Part shown: positions 20,479-31,715 of the stretch, in pieces | Numbering within the stretch: position 1 is the stretch's first letter | How the letters are laid out: every line of letters begins with the position of its first letter | Source of the DNA: Reticulitermes speratus | Lineage: Eukaryota > Arthropoda > Insecta > Blattodea > Rhinotermitidae | DNA: 64,000 bases | Assembly: GCA_021186555.1 (NCBI GenBank) | Contig: JAJKFL010000042.1 | Span: 46,985,480-47,049,479 of the forward strand | Direction of reading: 5' to 3' | Translations under genes and position numbers: made by a program | The notes under the pieces: generated by a model | What the model was told of the DNA's origin: nothing | Databases searched by the model: none | Seen by the model: only the letters and a program-made list of their open reading frames with translations

Positions 20479-20808
20479 GTGAAGATGGCTGTTTCTAGGA
20501 CCTGTCGTAAGACAGACTACGTGAAGATGACTGTTTCTAGGACCTGTCGTAAAACAGACTACTTGAAGATGACTGTTTCTAGGACCTGTCGTAAGACAGA
20601 CTACGTGAAGATGACTGTTTCTAGGACCTGTCGTAAGACAGACTACATGAAGAGACTGTTCCTAGGACCTGTACGTAAGATCAGACGCTATACACTGAAG
20701 ATGACTGTTTCTAGGACTCTGCTACGTAAGAACTAGACTGCGTGAAGAATGACTGTTTCTAGGACCTGTCGTAAGACAGACTACGTGAAGATGACTGTTT
20801 CTAGAGAG
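20460..20808 (+). repeat. 42-bp tandem repeat derived from a LINE 3' end
   Basis: About eight units of CCTGTCGTAAGACAGACTAC followed by GTGAAGATGACTGTTTCTAGGA. The first half is the last coding part of the adjoining LINE (GPVVRQTT), so the array grew from the LINE tail. Units at about 20640-20745 carry several one-base insertions absent elsewhere. Confidence 0.92.
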
Positions 20809-22197
20809 GTGCTGGGAGTCACCCAACGTTACATCCATTGGGTATTAAGAGCTCTTTGCTGAGGGTAAACGACTAGGGCGTGAAGCTGGCCACTCAGTTC
20901 CCATCTAACATCGAACGATAAAGAATACAGCTGCATCTCCACTGTCCCTTACGTCTTCGTGGGGAGGTGCTGAGTTATACACAAACAGTTTTAACAAGGA
21001 AACGGTTTGTTGCACGGCAGCGAGATCCGGACACTTTAAGCAACTGGTAAGCAGAATATAGTGTCTAAGGCTGCACTAGACCACACCGTGCTGAGAAAGA
21101 GGATGGTGGTACTGGGAAGGAACGAAAATACAGTAGAGGAAAAATAGATGAACGTAGGCAAAACTGAATAAAAGAATTAAGTAGAACAACGGACGGACAA
21201 TTCATTTACGATCTGTTTTAATGTCATCCATGTACACGTAGGTATCCTGAGCGGTAGTTTCATCCAGACCTTCCCAGTAAGACTTGCTGTGTGCCATATA
21301 ATATTAAAATGTGGAGTAGATTCAGCTGCCTCAAAATATGGGCCACTGGTGCTCTCTTTCGAACGCAGTAATTAACCATAAAAGGCAGAGAATTTGCTGT
21401 ATGGGCAATTGTCGGTTTCTTGGACTCCTTGACCCTAAAGATGAAGACACTCCGAAACGTCGGCAGTCGCCAGTCTACATAATGTAATATCCCGGAAGAC
21501 ATGAATCTTTAGCAATGCCTCTGCGTAAACCTCAAGTCTGTACCACCAACTTCGCAAGAAGCATTCTAATCCGTGGATCAAAGTTGAGGTTATTACTGTG
21601 CAAGCTATGAAGACGTGAAGATGTACCTCGTATACCACACACTCATTCGTAACCTCGGTGCTAAGAGTTACAGTTTCTTATTTCTCTGAAGCTTGTTAAG
21701 TACCCACTCTGTATATCATATGACAGTTTAGTTTTGCAGCAAGTGGCATTTACGTCCCTTTATTACCTAGCACAACACAAGTTCAATAAATCAACATTCC
21801 CTTATCTGCGGCGTTTATGGTGGGACAAAAGGGGTGAAGGCTCTAGTGTAAGGGAAAATCCTTTTCTACAAACCTGTTATGTTCGTAGCAAAGGGTTGTA
21901 ACTACATCAGCAGGTTTCTTCCATTTACACTGGTGCCAAACCATTTCTACTACTGGACTAACATTCCATAGTAGAAGCCATTTCTACTTTTCAAGGGACT
22001 TAAGCGGCCAACATAACTGTAAATCATTCATGAACAATGGGCACTTTGAGATCTGCGCTGTTCTGGGAGGGCTGGCTGCATGGGCAGGGAACAGCTCGTC
22101 TTCCTTGACTGTCAGAACATGAAATTGCACCTTATGCTGCTGAATAAACACAGACCAATTCGCAACTAATTTTTCCTTACGTACACGAGGTACTGAA
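20809..22197. other. No gene recognised
   Basis: Short open frames only. An old GACTCCTTGACCCTAAAGA...ACTCCGAAACGTCGG repeat piece lies at 21425-21470 (see findings on the decayed hammerhead-like family). Confidence 0.5.
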
Positions 22198-22590
22198 ACG
22201 TGGACCTTCAGAAAGTAGATCAGAAGTATCTGGAAAGTTTTGAAATGTGGTGCTGGAGAAGAATGGAGAAGATCAGTTGGACCGATCGTGTGAGAAATGA
22301 AGAAGTATTACACAGAGTTAAGGAGAGAGGAATATCGTACATACAATAAAAAGAAGAAAGGCTAACTGGATTGGTCACATCTTGCGTAGAAACTGCCTTG
22401 TGAAACTGTGATTGAAGGAAAGTTAGAGGAAGGATAGAAATGACGGGAAGACGAGGGAAAAGACGTAAGCAGCTACTGGATGACCTTAAGGAAAATAAAA
22501 GATAGTGGAAATTGAAAGAGGAAGCACTAGATCGCACCCTGTGGAGAACTCGCTCTGGAAGAGGCTACGGACCTGTCGTAAGACAGACTA
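22198..22590 (+). mobile_element. LINE 3' end, second family
   Basis: Encodes in broken frames VDQKYLESFEMWCWRRMEK, ISWTDRVRNEEVLHRVKE, RRKANWIGHILRRN and ALDRTLWRTRSGRGYGPVVR-like segments. Decayed by several frame changes; followed by a SINE A copy. Confidence 0.85.
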
Positions 22591-22680
22591 CAGATTGAAT
22601 GACACGATTAGCCGGTGTAGGTCAGTGTAGGCTAAGAACTGGGCCGTCGAGGAACTGGGTTTTGATTTCCGATATAGCAG

Positions 22681-22915
22681 GAGCCGGGTTAGCTCAGTCG
22701 GTATGGCGGCTACGCTACTGGCTGGACGATCCGGGGTACGAATCCCGTCCAATGAGGCTCTGGGGTTCCGCCCAGCCTCCTATGAAATGGATACCGGGGC
22801 TCTTTCCTGGGGGTAAAGCAGCCGGAACCTGACCATTAACTTCCATCTAGTGCCGAGGTTAGAAATTGGTGGAGCTGTACCTTTAATCTCCCTATTTGCC
22901 TTATCTTTTTCTTCC
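22681..22915 (+). mobile_element. SINE family A, diverged
   Basis: GCCGGGTTAGCTCAGTCGG head, box B GGGGTACGAATCCCGT, CATCTAGTGCCGAGGTTAG body. Tail degenerates into TTATCTTTTTCTTCC. Confidence 0.85.
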
Positions 22916-24206
22916 CCTCCACACACATTAAAGATTTGCTGAGAGTCATATCCAGTGGAGTAAACCGGCCGGGTGTAGAACTATTCATTCACGTTCCTCT
23001 AGATTGGGGTTTAAGAATGCTTGAAGCTATACCGCCACGCCCTCATGCCTTTAGAATATGCTTAATTAAGTACGAAGGCAACTTTACTGTTACCTTACTA
23101 TGTACTTGATCGCTGACTGTTCAATCTGGCACACACACACACCAGCGCCAACAGATTGGGAATTCCTACATTTGAGATTCTCACGGTGGTTTTCATGAAG
23201 AATCAAGTTTCTGATATGTTACGCCGTGTAGATTGGGGAATAGTTGCCGGCGTTTCAGAAGAGCTGTCTACCTCCCATTTTCTCTATTGTCACATTTACT
23301 TTCCGGTGTAGACAGTACTTTCATAAGTTTCAGATGAACGACGGCCATTCAAGACCATTCGGTAATAAACACTGGAATAAGTTACTACCTGTAAATGCCG
23401 GACACGTAAAAACAGCGAAATGTATACAAGGGGCCTGCAGAAGTAAAGCAGGTGCTGAATGCCGAATGAAGTCTTCATTCACTGAAGCACGCAGCATTCT
23501 TATAACATTTATGGACGTGGAATGGATACATCCTGCTGTAGGTCCTGTGAACAGGATTAGCTGGCTTGGTAATGAAACTTCGTGTTCCATAAAATACTGC
23601 GAATGTCTTCACTAGCCCAGGAACTGTTCTTCTTCTCTCTTCTCTGTGTCTATGGCCCGTCGGCATTAGCTCCGGACGCACCGCACCTTAGGCTTATTGT
23701 GCTAACCCTTAGTCTTACAATTATCAAGTCTGCAGCCACAGCCGTTCCTTGATCGGTTCATCGAAGGTGATACTCGAGTAAGAGTGGGTCTGGTCACACC
23801 CCCACTACTTCTCGCCACCGCCTTCTCTTATTTAAATCAGCTGCTTCCGCTGCGTTCCCGAAGTCGCCTGTCTGCAGTTTGGCCCAGAACTGTTAATTTA
23901 ATGAGTACATTCCGTTGGGTTTGTGGAACTTTCAACAACAAATAGTTACTGTGCGTCGAACACAACTAGCTTTGATTTAGCGTAAAGAAAATGAATGAAT
24001 CTGTTTTTGAACGAGTAATTATTGGCTTGTCAAGAACTCTGCTCGAAGGGTTAGTTAGGTTGAACATTTCGAGCACCTTTGCAACAAAGAGAAGATCGGA
24101 CGGTTAGAAAATCGCATGAAGAGACATTATCGGCATCTGAAATGAAATTTTTTAATAACTACCGTGACTTTATAAACGAAAATGTAGAGAAATAACGTGT
24201 AAGAAG
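22916..24206. other. No gene recognised
   Basis: Only decayed repeat pieces: 23160-23270 shares TTCTCACGGTGGT and GTTGCCGGCGTTTCAG with other old repeats; 23560-23640 resembles the first LINE tail. No coding signal. Confidence 0.5.
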
Positions 24207-24220
24207 AATGGAGCACAGAA

Positions 24221-24733
24221 GGCCGTGCCATGGCTCAGGTGGTTAGTCGCCGGCCTCTCACCACGGAGGCCCGGGTTCGATCGAAGCCGATCCCAGTGGC
24301 CGTGCGGTCTAAGGCGTGGGTCTTCGGCCGCTCGCTTGCTAGGATCGTGGGTTCGAATCCCACCGGGGGCATGGATGTTTGTGTTGTGTTAGATGTATGG
24401 ACATAGCATGAAACCATAAGGTGACATGCAGGACAAAAAGGACTTCAACAGTACAAATGGATCAAAGGGGAAAACCCAGGAATTAAAAAAAAAAAAAAAA
24501 AAAAAAAATCCCAGGTCAAGTCCATGTGAGATTTGTGGTGGACAAAGTGGCACTGGGACAGGTTTTTCTCCGAGTTGTCGGTTTTCCCCTGTCAATTTCA
24601 TTCCACTGGTGCTCCATTACTTGTAAAACTTGGTAAAAAAAACTGCTCATCCTCATCACAGGGTTGCACAATAAGCCTTAAGGCTGCGGTGCGTCCGTAG
24701 CATCAGCTGCGGGGCCCCCTCACCACAAAAAAA
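24221..24733 (+). mobile_element. SINE family D with 14-bp TSD, interrupted by a later insertion
   Basis: TSD aatggagcacagaa at 24207-24220 and 24734-24747. Head GGCCGTGCCATGGCTCAGG is tRNA-like; body (GTGGTGGACAAAGTGGCAC, CTGCGGTGCGTCCGTAGC) ends GGGGCCCCCTCACC plus A-run. Compared with the minus copy at 25965-26244 it is split at 24282/24509 by an insertion. Confidence 0.88.
24283..24508 (+). mobile_element. SINE B head joined to unrelated sequence with (A)24 tail, inside SINE D
   Basis: Starts with the family B head (CCGATCCCAGTGGCCGTGCG to box B), but after GGGGGCATGGATGTTTGTGT continues into sequence absent from other B copies, and ends in 24 consecutive A. This looks like a chimeric retrotranscript inserted into the D copy. 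Confidence 0.7.
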
Positions 24734-24986
24734 AATGGAGCACAGAATACCAGGACATCGAGGCCTGGGAGAAAGAAATTTAGGAAGACCAAAAAAGTGA
24801 TGGCTTAAAGCCACAACACATCGCATGGCCTAATTGCTGATGGTATGGTGGTTAATGACGACGAACTGCTAGGATGCGACACCTTGTATTTCAGTATAAA
24901 GGTACCAATCTGTCGAAGGTGCTGACTCCATCCAGCCTCTGCTCTGAAGATGGGGAAAAAACGCTCCGTCAAAACATCGTACTTAT

Positions 24987-25244
24987 TTTGTGTATCTTTA
25001 CCGTGCATTTCAGTATAATTAATTAATTATCCCAACAAATGCACAACACTATTTTAGTGTTTTCTTGTCCCTACATATGTTTCGGCACTTATAGTGCCAT
25101 CTTCAGGGGTGTGTCGAGAATTCATAATATTCTTATGTTTAATGCATCAAATTCACTTTCACTATAAGTGCCGAAACATATGTAGGGACAAGAAAACACT
25201 AAAATCGTGTTAGTGCATTTGTTGGAATAATAATTAAGTAATTG
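24987..25244 (-). mobile_element. Fold-back hammerhead element
   Basis: Flanked by gtacttat at 24979-24986 and 25245-25252 (longer with one mismatch). The left tail read on minus contains GAAATGCACGGT. Arms 25017-25097 and 25160-25244 are inverted copies; the right copy lacks the 5' half of its hammerhead. Confidence 0.82.
25068..25110 (-). ncRNA. Small hammerhead ribozyme motif
   Basis: Minus strand: CCC, CTGAAGA, T, stem II GGCAC/GTGCC (loop TATAA), GAAA, C-ATAT-G, TA, GGG. Stem I only three pairs. The inverted partner at 25157-25190 retains only stem II 3' half, GAAA and TA-GGG. Confidence 0.7.
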
Positions 25245-25351
25245 GTACTTATGTTTCAAAGTACAGTGTGTCACTTCCCAGAAGGAACAATCTTCAGGTT
25301 CGCACGGACGTAGCAGGCCTGTTTGGACACTTTGGAGATCATAGAAATCGT

Positions 25352-25735
25352 TTGTCCCTGCCGGGAATCTAACTACGTTCAGCCTGTAGCAAGAATCAAA
25401 ATGTAAAGTCGCAAGATAGTACCAAATGAGAAAGGGGGAAAACACGGCAGTGATGGCATACTGCCGTGATCGGACGGCAACTTTTCTGACTTCTTTGCTT
25501 GGCGGGTTAATCTACTCTTGCAGGCAGTTTGATAAGAAAGGACGGATAGTTCCGTCTCTCTAATTAAACGCCTCGCCAGTGAAGACGTACGGGGAAATTG
25601 AGGTGTAAGTACCATTGAACGCACACTAGATGGAAAAGAGAAGTCAGCTGCACGCCCTGGCCGTTTTACCCCCAGGATAGGAGGCACTGTATTGTTTATT
25701 TTAGACTTGATGGGCCCCAAAGTCGATCTGGATGT
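25352..25735 (-). mobile_element. SINE family A pieces, diverged
   Basis: Box B-like part at 25352-25390 and body part (CACTAGATGGAAAAG, CCTGGCCGTTTTACCCCC) at 25615-25735 on the minus strand; the order suggests separate fragments. Confidence 0.55.
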
Positions 25736-25964
25736 TGTAGTTGAGAGGGAGGCCCGACGTTTTGGAGGAACTTGCTCTCTTTATCCTCACTTGAACACTG
25801 TGAGACCCTGAAGATGGAGGCACATGTATCCACTACATACTCGTAAATGTTTAAAAAATCCGCTACTTTTTAAGGAACCTGATTTATTTCTTCATTCTTC
25901 CCTGGACATGTGTACGTATTTGTAACATGTTGGACAGTTAAATGTGCTGGGATTCCAGTGTCTT

Positions 25965-26244
25965 TTTTTTTATTTATTGAAGGGCCCCGCAGCAGATGCT
26001 ACAGACGCACCGCAGCCTAGAGGCTTATTGTGCAACCCTGTGATGAAGATGATTAGTTTTGTTACGTTTTTCCTTGTAATGGAGCACCGGTGGAATGAAA
26101 TTGACAAGGAAAAACCGAAGTACTCGGGGAAAGACCTGTCCCAGTGCCACTTTGTCCACCACAAATCCCACATGGACTTCTCGGGATCGAATCCGGCCTC
26201 CGCGGTTAGAGGCCGGCGACTAACCGCCTGAGCCATGGCAAGGC
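25965..26244 (-). mobile_element. SINE family D, complete, 10-bp TSD
   Basis: TSD ccagtgtctt at 25955-25964 and 26245-26254. Minus strand begins GCCTTGCCATGGCTCAGGCG with box B GGATTCGATCCCG and ends in a short A-run (T-run on plus). Serves as the uninterrupted reference for the 24.2-kb copy. Confidence 0.88.
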
Positions 26245-26317
26245 CCAGTGTCTTATTACTCACAATGCAAAATTTTCTCTGAATTATCATAATAACAAAG
26301 TAACCATGGCTAATCCA

Positions 26318-26514
26318 CCCGTCCAGACCGGCCCTGGGGCCTACCCAGCCTCCTGTACAATGGGTACCGCGTCATTCCCGGGGGGTAAAGCGGCCGGGGC
26401 ATGGCGTTGACCACCCAACCCCATCTAGCGCCGAGGTTAAGGAAAGAGTAGAGCTATACCTCTACTCCCCCTCTGGGCCTTCATGGCCTGTTCTAGGGAG
26501 ACCTTTACCTTTAT
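26318..26514 (+). mobile_element. SINE family A, 5'-truncated
   Basis: Starts at CCGTCCAGACCGGCCCTGGG and runs through CCATCTAGCGCCGAGG and CTCTACTCCCCCTCTGG to GACCTTTACCTTTA. Lacks the tRNA-like head. Confidence 0.88.
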
Positions 26515-27228
26515 CATTTCTAATCTCAAGTCATGCATCCACTTGTACACCTTAAAGGAAAAAATGAAGTCTTTTGGAATGTAACGATATAGAAGATACA
26601 GACAGCATTCTCCTCCGAAACTTCTCTAACTATTACTTATCACACGGCCTTAAGTCATAGAAGATTCGAATCTTCAATTCTTGGCTTATCTCTGTATTCC
26701 TGCCAAATTGCACGGAGACCGTAATATAAGAATTCATTGTAGCGTAGTTCCAGCTTTGTAAGGAATGTACTTTTGACTTCATTCCACCTGTCAGTGCGCT
26801 GCAAGTGTCGGCTCGTCTTCACTGTGTTGTAACGGGAAGAAACCAAACCTGTTCCAACACTATCGACTTGACAGTCCGGTTTATCTGTTTCGCCACAGCT
26901 TTCTTGTGTGCATCAGATTGTGTGTGTGTGCGAGAGAGAAGGAGCGATAGAGGAGACGAATATTAAGGTTGGGTGTGACGTAAGGACACGTTCGTGGAGC
27001 CTCGTAAAAGACACAGTAAGAATAATTACATATTTACATATATTATGTAATGAACTGCTTAAGGCGTTATGAAAATTTCTATCCACGTCTGGAATTTAAC
27101 GGTTATATACCATAACCTAAAGATTTAGTGCTGATGTATGGGCTTAAACGAGGTTTGATGCCGTGTGTTTAGGTAAATATATACTGATGTTTGGGACCAA
27201 TACGCTACTTACATGTTCAGAATAGAAG
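26515..27228. other. No gene recognised
   Basis: Short (TG)n at about 26922-26932; otherwise unique-looking sequence. Confidence 0.5.
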
Positions 27229-27239
27229 GGTTATAGATG

Positions 27240-27395
27240 AACTATGTAAACAATTGTACCAATTGGTGTAAATAGTGTGTGATTGAGATAATGAGTCCCT
27301 GAAGATGAACCCAAATTAAGGGTTCGAAACATGTAGGACAGTGAAATTGCACAATTAATGTGATTAAATTGTACATTTGTCGGACTATAAATATA
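27240..27395 (+). mobile_element. 156-bp solo hammerhead element with 11-bp TSD
   Basis: Bounded by ggttatagatg at 27229-27239 and 27396-27406. No coding capacity; it contains one complete hammerhead (27295-27339) in the middle and AT-rich ends. No inverted arm, unlike the fold-back copies. Confidence 0.8.
27295..27339 (+). ncRNA. Small hammerhead ribozyme motif, full core
   Basis: Stem I GTCC, core CTGAAGA, extra T, stem II GAACCC/GGGTTC around AAATTAA, core GAAA, stem III A-T and C-G around AT, cleavage after TA, then GGAC pairing with GTCC. Stem sequences differ from all other copies while pairing is kept, which is the best single evidence for selection on structure. Confidence 0.82.
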
Positions 27396-28257
27396 GGTTA
27401 TAGATGGTTGCAGTGCCTTCCTCTGTAATGTCGGTACCTCTCTGCCAAAGTACACGCCATACGTCCCGCAGGGTCATAAACCTTAGTACTCATATATGTG
27501 GTGTCTTCATGCAAGGAAGTCATAACAAGTCATACGTTACATCACACGATGCTTTCTGTGATATTAACCCTTGAAAGACGCGGCATAACACAAACCACAG
27601 CTGAGGACTTTCAAATTCATCAATACGCAGTATTAATACAAGCAATAAGCACCATCTTCATAGACCAATTGCCAACCTATCATGCTTTCAGAAAAGTGCA
27701 TTATATTCTAGTATCAGATCTTCAATAGCTTTCCATGTAATATAAAAAATCTTAAGAATGAAAAGGCACAATTTAAAGCAGCACTAAGAAGATACTTAAA
27801 TGCACACTCCTTTTACTCTGTACATCAATTTCTTATGAGTACTGTTAACCTATAATACTGACGTCTAAGACTGCAATAGAATGTTTAAAGCATTTTGCAA
27901 TGTACATTTTGTATGATTTTGTATGTTATGACTTATTGCACATCCTCTTGTCTTGTGACAAAATTATGGATCCATGGAATGTATATATGTATGTATGTAT
28001 ATATGTAGTATGTATGTATATGTATGATGTATGTATGTATATGCACACACTACATGTCGGATAGTAAAAGGGAATCGTCGGACCCGGTTGTAACGACATT
28101 GGTTTATGTGACATATCTTGTATAGCGTCAGATATTTTGTGGTGCCAATTAATTCCTCACTGTTAGCCGTAACGTGATACTGCTCGGTTAGAACAACACT
28201 CGTTTATAACGACACAAAATATTCAGTCCCTTTCATGACGTTATAAGCGAGTTCGAA

Positions 28258-29665
28258 TGTAATTGCTCTTTGTTCTGAGATCCACACAAAACACATAAAT
28301 ACACTGTGTGGGCAGAACGTGGAATTTGTAAATGTTAAACCTGGTGGTACATATAGTAACCACTGGGCTTTAAAGTGTTAATATACATTGTACATAAATA
28401 CAGTCCATACCGCGCAGTGAACACACTCCGTCTCAGATATACAAACCAGTCAGTTAATGCTGTACAGTGAAATAATCGCTGTTTGTTCTGAGATCCACAC
28501 AAAACACATAAATACAGTCCGTACCGCGCAGTAGAACAACACTCCGTCTCATATAACAAACCAGTCCAGTTAATGCTGTACAGTTGAATAATCGCTGTTT
28601 GATCTGAGATCCACACAAAACACATAAATACAGTCCGTACCGCGCAGTAAACACACTATCTCAGTTAACAAACCAGTCAGTTAAGTATAAGTAAATAATG
28701 GCTTTAGTTCTGAGATCCACACAACACATAAATACAGTCCTACCGCGCAGTAAACACACTACCGTCTCAGTTATACAAACCAGTCAGTTAATGCTGTACA
28801 GTGAAATAATCGCTGTTTGTTCTGAGATCCACACAAAACACATAAATACAGTCCGTACCGCGCAGTAAACACACTACGTTCAGTTATACAAACCAGTCAG
28901 TTAATGCTGTACAGTGAAATAATCGCTGTTTGTTCTGAGATCCACACAAAACACATAAATACAGTCCGTACGCGCAGTAAACACACTCCGTCTCAGTTAT
29001 ACAAACCAGTCAGTTAATGCTGTACAGTGAAATAATCGCTGTTTGTTCTGAGATCCACACAAAACACATAAATACAGTCCGTACCGCGCAGTAAACACAC
29101 TATCTCAGTTATACAAACCAGTCAGTTAATGTTGTACAGTGAAATAATCGCTGTTTGCTCTGAGATCCACACAAAACACATAAATACAGTCCGTACCGCG
29201 CAGTAAACACACTCCGTCTCAGTTATACAAACCAGTCAGTTAATGTTGTACAGTGAAATAATCGCTGTTTGCTCTGAGATCCACACAAAACACATAAATA
29301 CAGTCCGTACCGCGCAGTAAACACACTCCGTCTCAGTTATACAAACCAGTCAGTTAATGTTGTACAGTGAAATAATCGCTGTTTGCTCTGAGATCCACAC
29401 AAAACACATAAATACAGTCCGTACCGCGCAGTAAACACACTCCGTCTCAGTTATACAAACCAGTCAGTTAATGTTGTACAGTGAAATAATCGCTGTTTGT
29501 TCTGAGATCCACACAAAACACATAAATACAGTTCGTACCGCGCAGTAAACACACTCCGTCTCAGTTATACAAACCAGTCAGTTAATGCTGTACAGTGAAA
29601 TAATCGCTGTTTGTTCTGAGATCCACATAAATACACTGTGTGGGCAGAACGTAGAATTGTTGAAC
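28258..29665 (-). repeat. 114-bp satellite array, minus orientation
   Basis: About 12 units of roughly 114 bp containing CGCTGTTTGTTCTGAGATCC, CATAAATACAGTCCGTACCG and CAGTCAGTTAATG. Both edges show the founder element's boundary (CACTGTGTGGGCAGAACGT, then GTTAAACCTGGTGGTAC). Units at about 28640-28760 have many one- to three-base deletions. Confidence 0.95.
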
Positions 29666-29794
29666 GTTAAACATGGCGTTACAGCGTCGTTAAGTAACTC
29701 GCAATAAAGAATTATAATAATAATTTCCCCCAAAACTGGCGACTTTGACATTATTGGAAAATTAGACTGAAGCTTTTTTTCTAGATAAGGATGA

Positions 29795-29970
29795 AGCTGG
29801 ATGATGGTGAACGGTCAGCTTGACACTCTGGCAACGTCACTGTCGAAGAAAGCGCCCCCTTTACCAGTTTCTTGTAGGAGGCTGGGTGGACCTCAGAGCC
29901 GGTCTGGACGCTAACATTAAAATCTTGACCTTTTGTCGGGAATCAAACCCTGTTGTGTAGGCCTTAGCCT
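29795..29970 (-). mobile_element. SINE family A, diverged minus copy
   Basis: GTAGGAGGCTGGGTGGACC, GAGCCGGTCTGGACG and a box B-like GGGAATCAAACCCTG in family order. Confidence 0.75.
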
Positions 29971-30828
29971 AGTCATTTTCTGAGTTGTTACGTGTTCACA
30001 GTTGTCACTGTCAACTTGCTTCCACACACACACTTCCGTTGCTAATATAAAGTCCTGAAAGAACACGCAATATTTGCATATGGGTGAGGTAAACATGTTT
30101 TTAAACGTGGAAGGCTGATATGTCATCTTATAGTAAGGCTAATGTTCTTAGAATGCATAGTAGGAACGCCCACTCCGGGCCAGGTGTGTGGCTCCTACCC
30201 ATTTTCTGGGCTATTATTTTCTTCTATACCTGTGGATCAGAGGAACTTACCCACATATATCATCTGGATTGCTGTAGTACCTACAAATCTTATTTTGAGA
30301 TGGCGCGTCACGTGTCTGACCAAGAACTGTTTCGCTGTTTGCTTTCGAAACGTCGTACGTAAAATGTGCGTCGGACTACAGAAAGTATGTAATATAATAC
30401 TTATACATTATGATCTGGTTTAAAATACGAACTGAGAAATATAATTTACTTTAGTTCCGCAGTTGGAGTACTGTGGCGAGTAGATTGATAGATTTAGTAC
30501 TTGAGCCTAGTGTACGTAATGTTACAGTATAAGACACGTGGTGCTGCGCCTACTGACACCAGTTTAGTTTGCAGTGCGCAGCCAATTCAAACTTAATAAC
30601 TAGACACAAATATCACTAATCTACTTGCGCTAGTCTGCTAGTAATTACATCCATCACAATGTCTGCTCTTCTCCTCCTCGTTGTTTTGTGTGGTGATCCC
30701 GCTTGCATCTGATCTCATATAAAAATATGCCTAATTGCCTCAGATCTGTAGTTTCGGAGCACCTCACAAGTTTCTTAACAGCTACGGCTTCTTTATTAAA
30801 GAACGTCTTGTCTTTGCGTTGTTAATAC

Positions 30829-30866
30829 AACATACTGAGGAAGAAATATTTCTTCCTCAGTATGTT
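30829..30866. repeat. Perfect 38-bp palindrome beside a hammerhead
   Basis: AACATACTGAGGAAGAAAT followed immediately by its exact reverse complement, ending 15 bp before the hammerhead at 30882. Confidence 0.9.
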
Positions 30867-30881
30867 TTAAAGACCAATTGT

Positions 30882-30922
30882 GAACCTGAGGATGACCTGA
30901 GATAGGTCGAAACATGTAGTTC
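30882..30922 (+). ncRNA. Small hammerhead ribozyme motif, full core
   Basis: Stem I GAAC, core CTGAGGA, extra T, stem II GACCT/AGGTC (loop GAGAT), GAAA, C-AT-G stem III, TA, then GTTC pairing perfectly with GAAC. Core variable base is G here. Confidence 0.82.
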
Positions 30923-31035
30923 TATTTTACGTTGTGTTCACTGTGCATTTTGATATCACTCAACAATTAAACCAACAAATGCACTTTATATCTTAAGCAT
31001 GTCCATTAACCCTACATATGTTTCGGTCCGTGGTG
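30923..31035 (-). mobile_element. Truncated hammerhead element end
   Basis: Contains the tail box as its reverse complement (CACTGTGCATTTTG), the ACCAACAAATGCAC edge and the 3' half of a minus-strand hammerhead (CCCTACATATGTTTCGG), ending abruptly at about 31028. Flanking sequences at 30685 and 31032 share GATCCCGCTTGCATCTGA. Confidence 0.65.
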
Positions 31036-31309
31036 TGTGCTGATCCCGCTTGCATCTGACCTACATAAATATGTGCCTAAGCTGAGGCGATTATTTGATC
31101 CAAAAAAAGAGATAGTATCAGAAGAGTAGACAAAATTGCATAATGTAGAACTTAACAATTTGTACTCTTAACCAAATATTATTAGGGTGATCGAACAAGG
31201 GGATGAGTTGAACGGCCCGTGTACCGCCTATGGTGAAGATAAATGCGTACCAATCTGACAGGTAAACAGACGGATTGTAATTCACAACTATATTTTGAGA
31301 AACATATTG

Positions 31310-31440
31310 TCAAAAATAAGCCCCATGTTTAGGCTTTCCATAGTCTTCATCAGACACAGACATAAAAATATAAGATAAATAGCCGAAACATGTAGCAAGT
31401 TTTGGACAATAAAATATATTACCTGAAAATATAGTTGTGA
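31310..31440. mobile_element. Decayed inverted hammerhead-like repeat
   Basis: Minus strand has CTGATGAAGACTATGG, AAAGCC and TAAACATGG; plus strand has AGCCGAAACATGTAGC followed by ACAATAAAATATA. Each is only half a hammerhead. A related 3' half occurs at 18118-18165. Confidence 0.5.
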
Positions 31441-31564
31441 TGGACCGCTCATCTATTTGTCTATTGATACGTCACAACAGGTTGTCTTTTATTCTGAAAT
31501 CGTCACAGCAAAGGACCGCTTGGAAAATGTAAGTGTAGATGGTGAGATAGCTCTATAGTGGATC

Positions 31565-31715
31565 TCAGATACCATGAGACGGTGTGGACTGGATTCATCT
31601 GGCTCAGCATATTGAACGTGACGGACTTTTGTGATCACGGTAATGAACCTTGGTTTCGGAAGGTAATGTCGGCTGGCTCAGAGACTCACTTTCGAGGGGA
31701 CCACAGGCCATGCTG
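31565..31715 (+). mobile_element. LINE 3' end, first family, diverged
   Basis: GTGTGGACTGGATTCATCTG and GGTAATGAACCTTGG follow the order of the 17.5-kb copy. Confidence 0.6.

Noticed and set aside
20479-20736. Repetitive protein (KMTVSRTCRKTDYV repeats)
   Set aside because: Direct translation of the 42-bp LINE-tail repeat; the frame breaks where monomers have indels.
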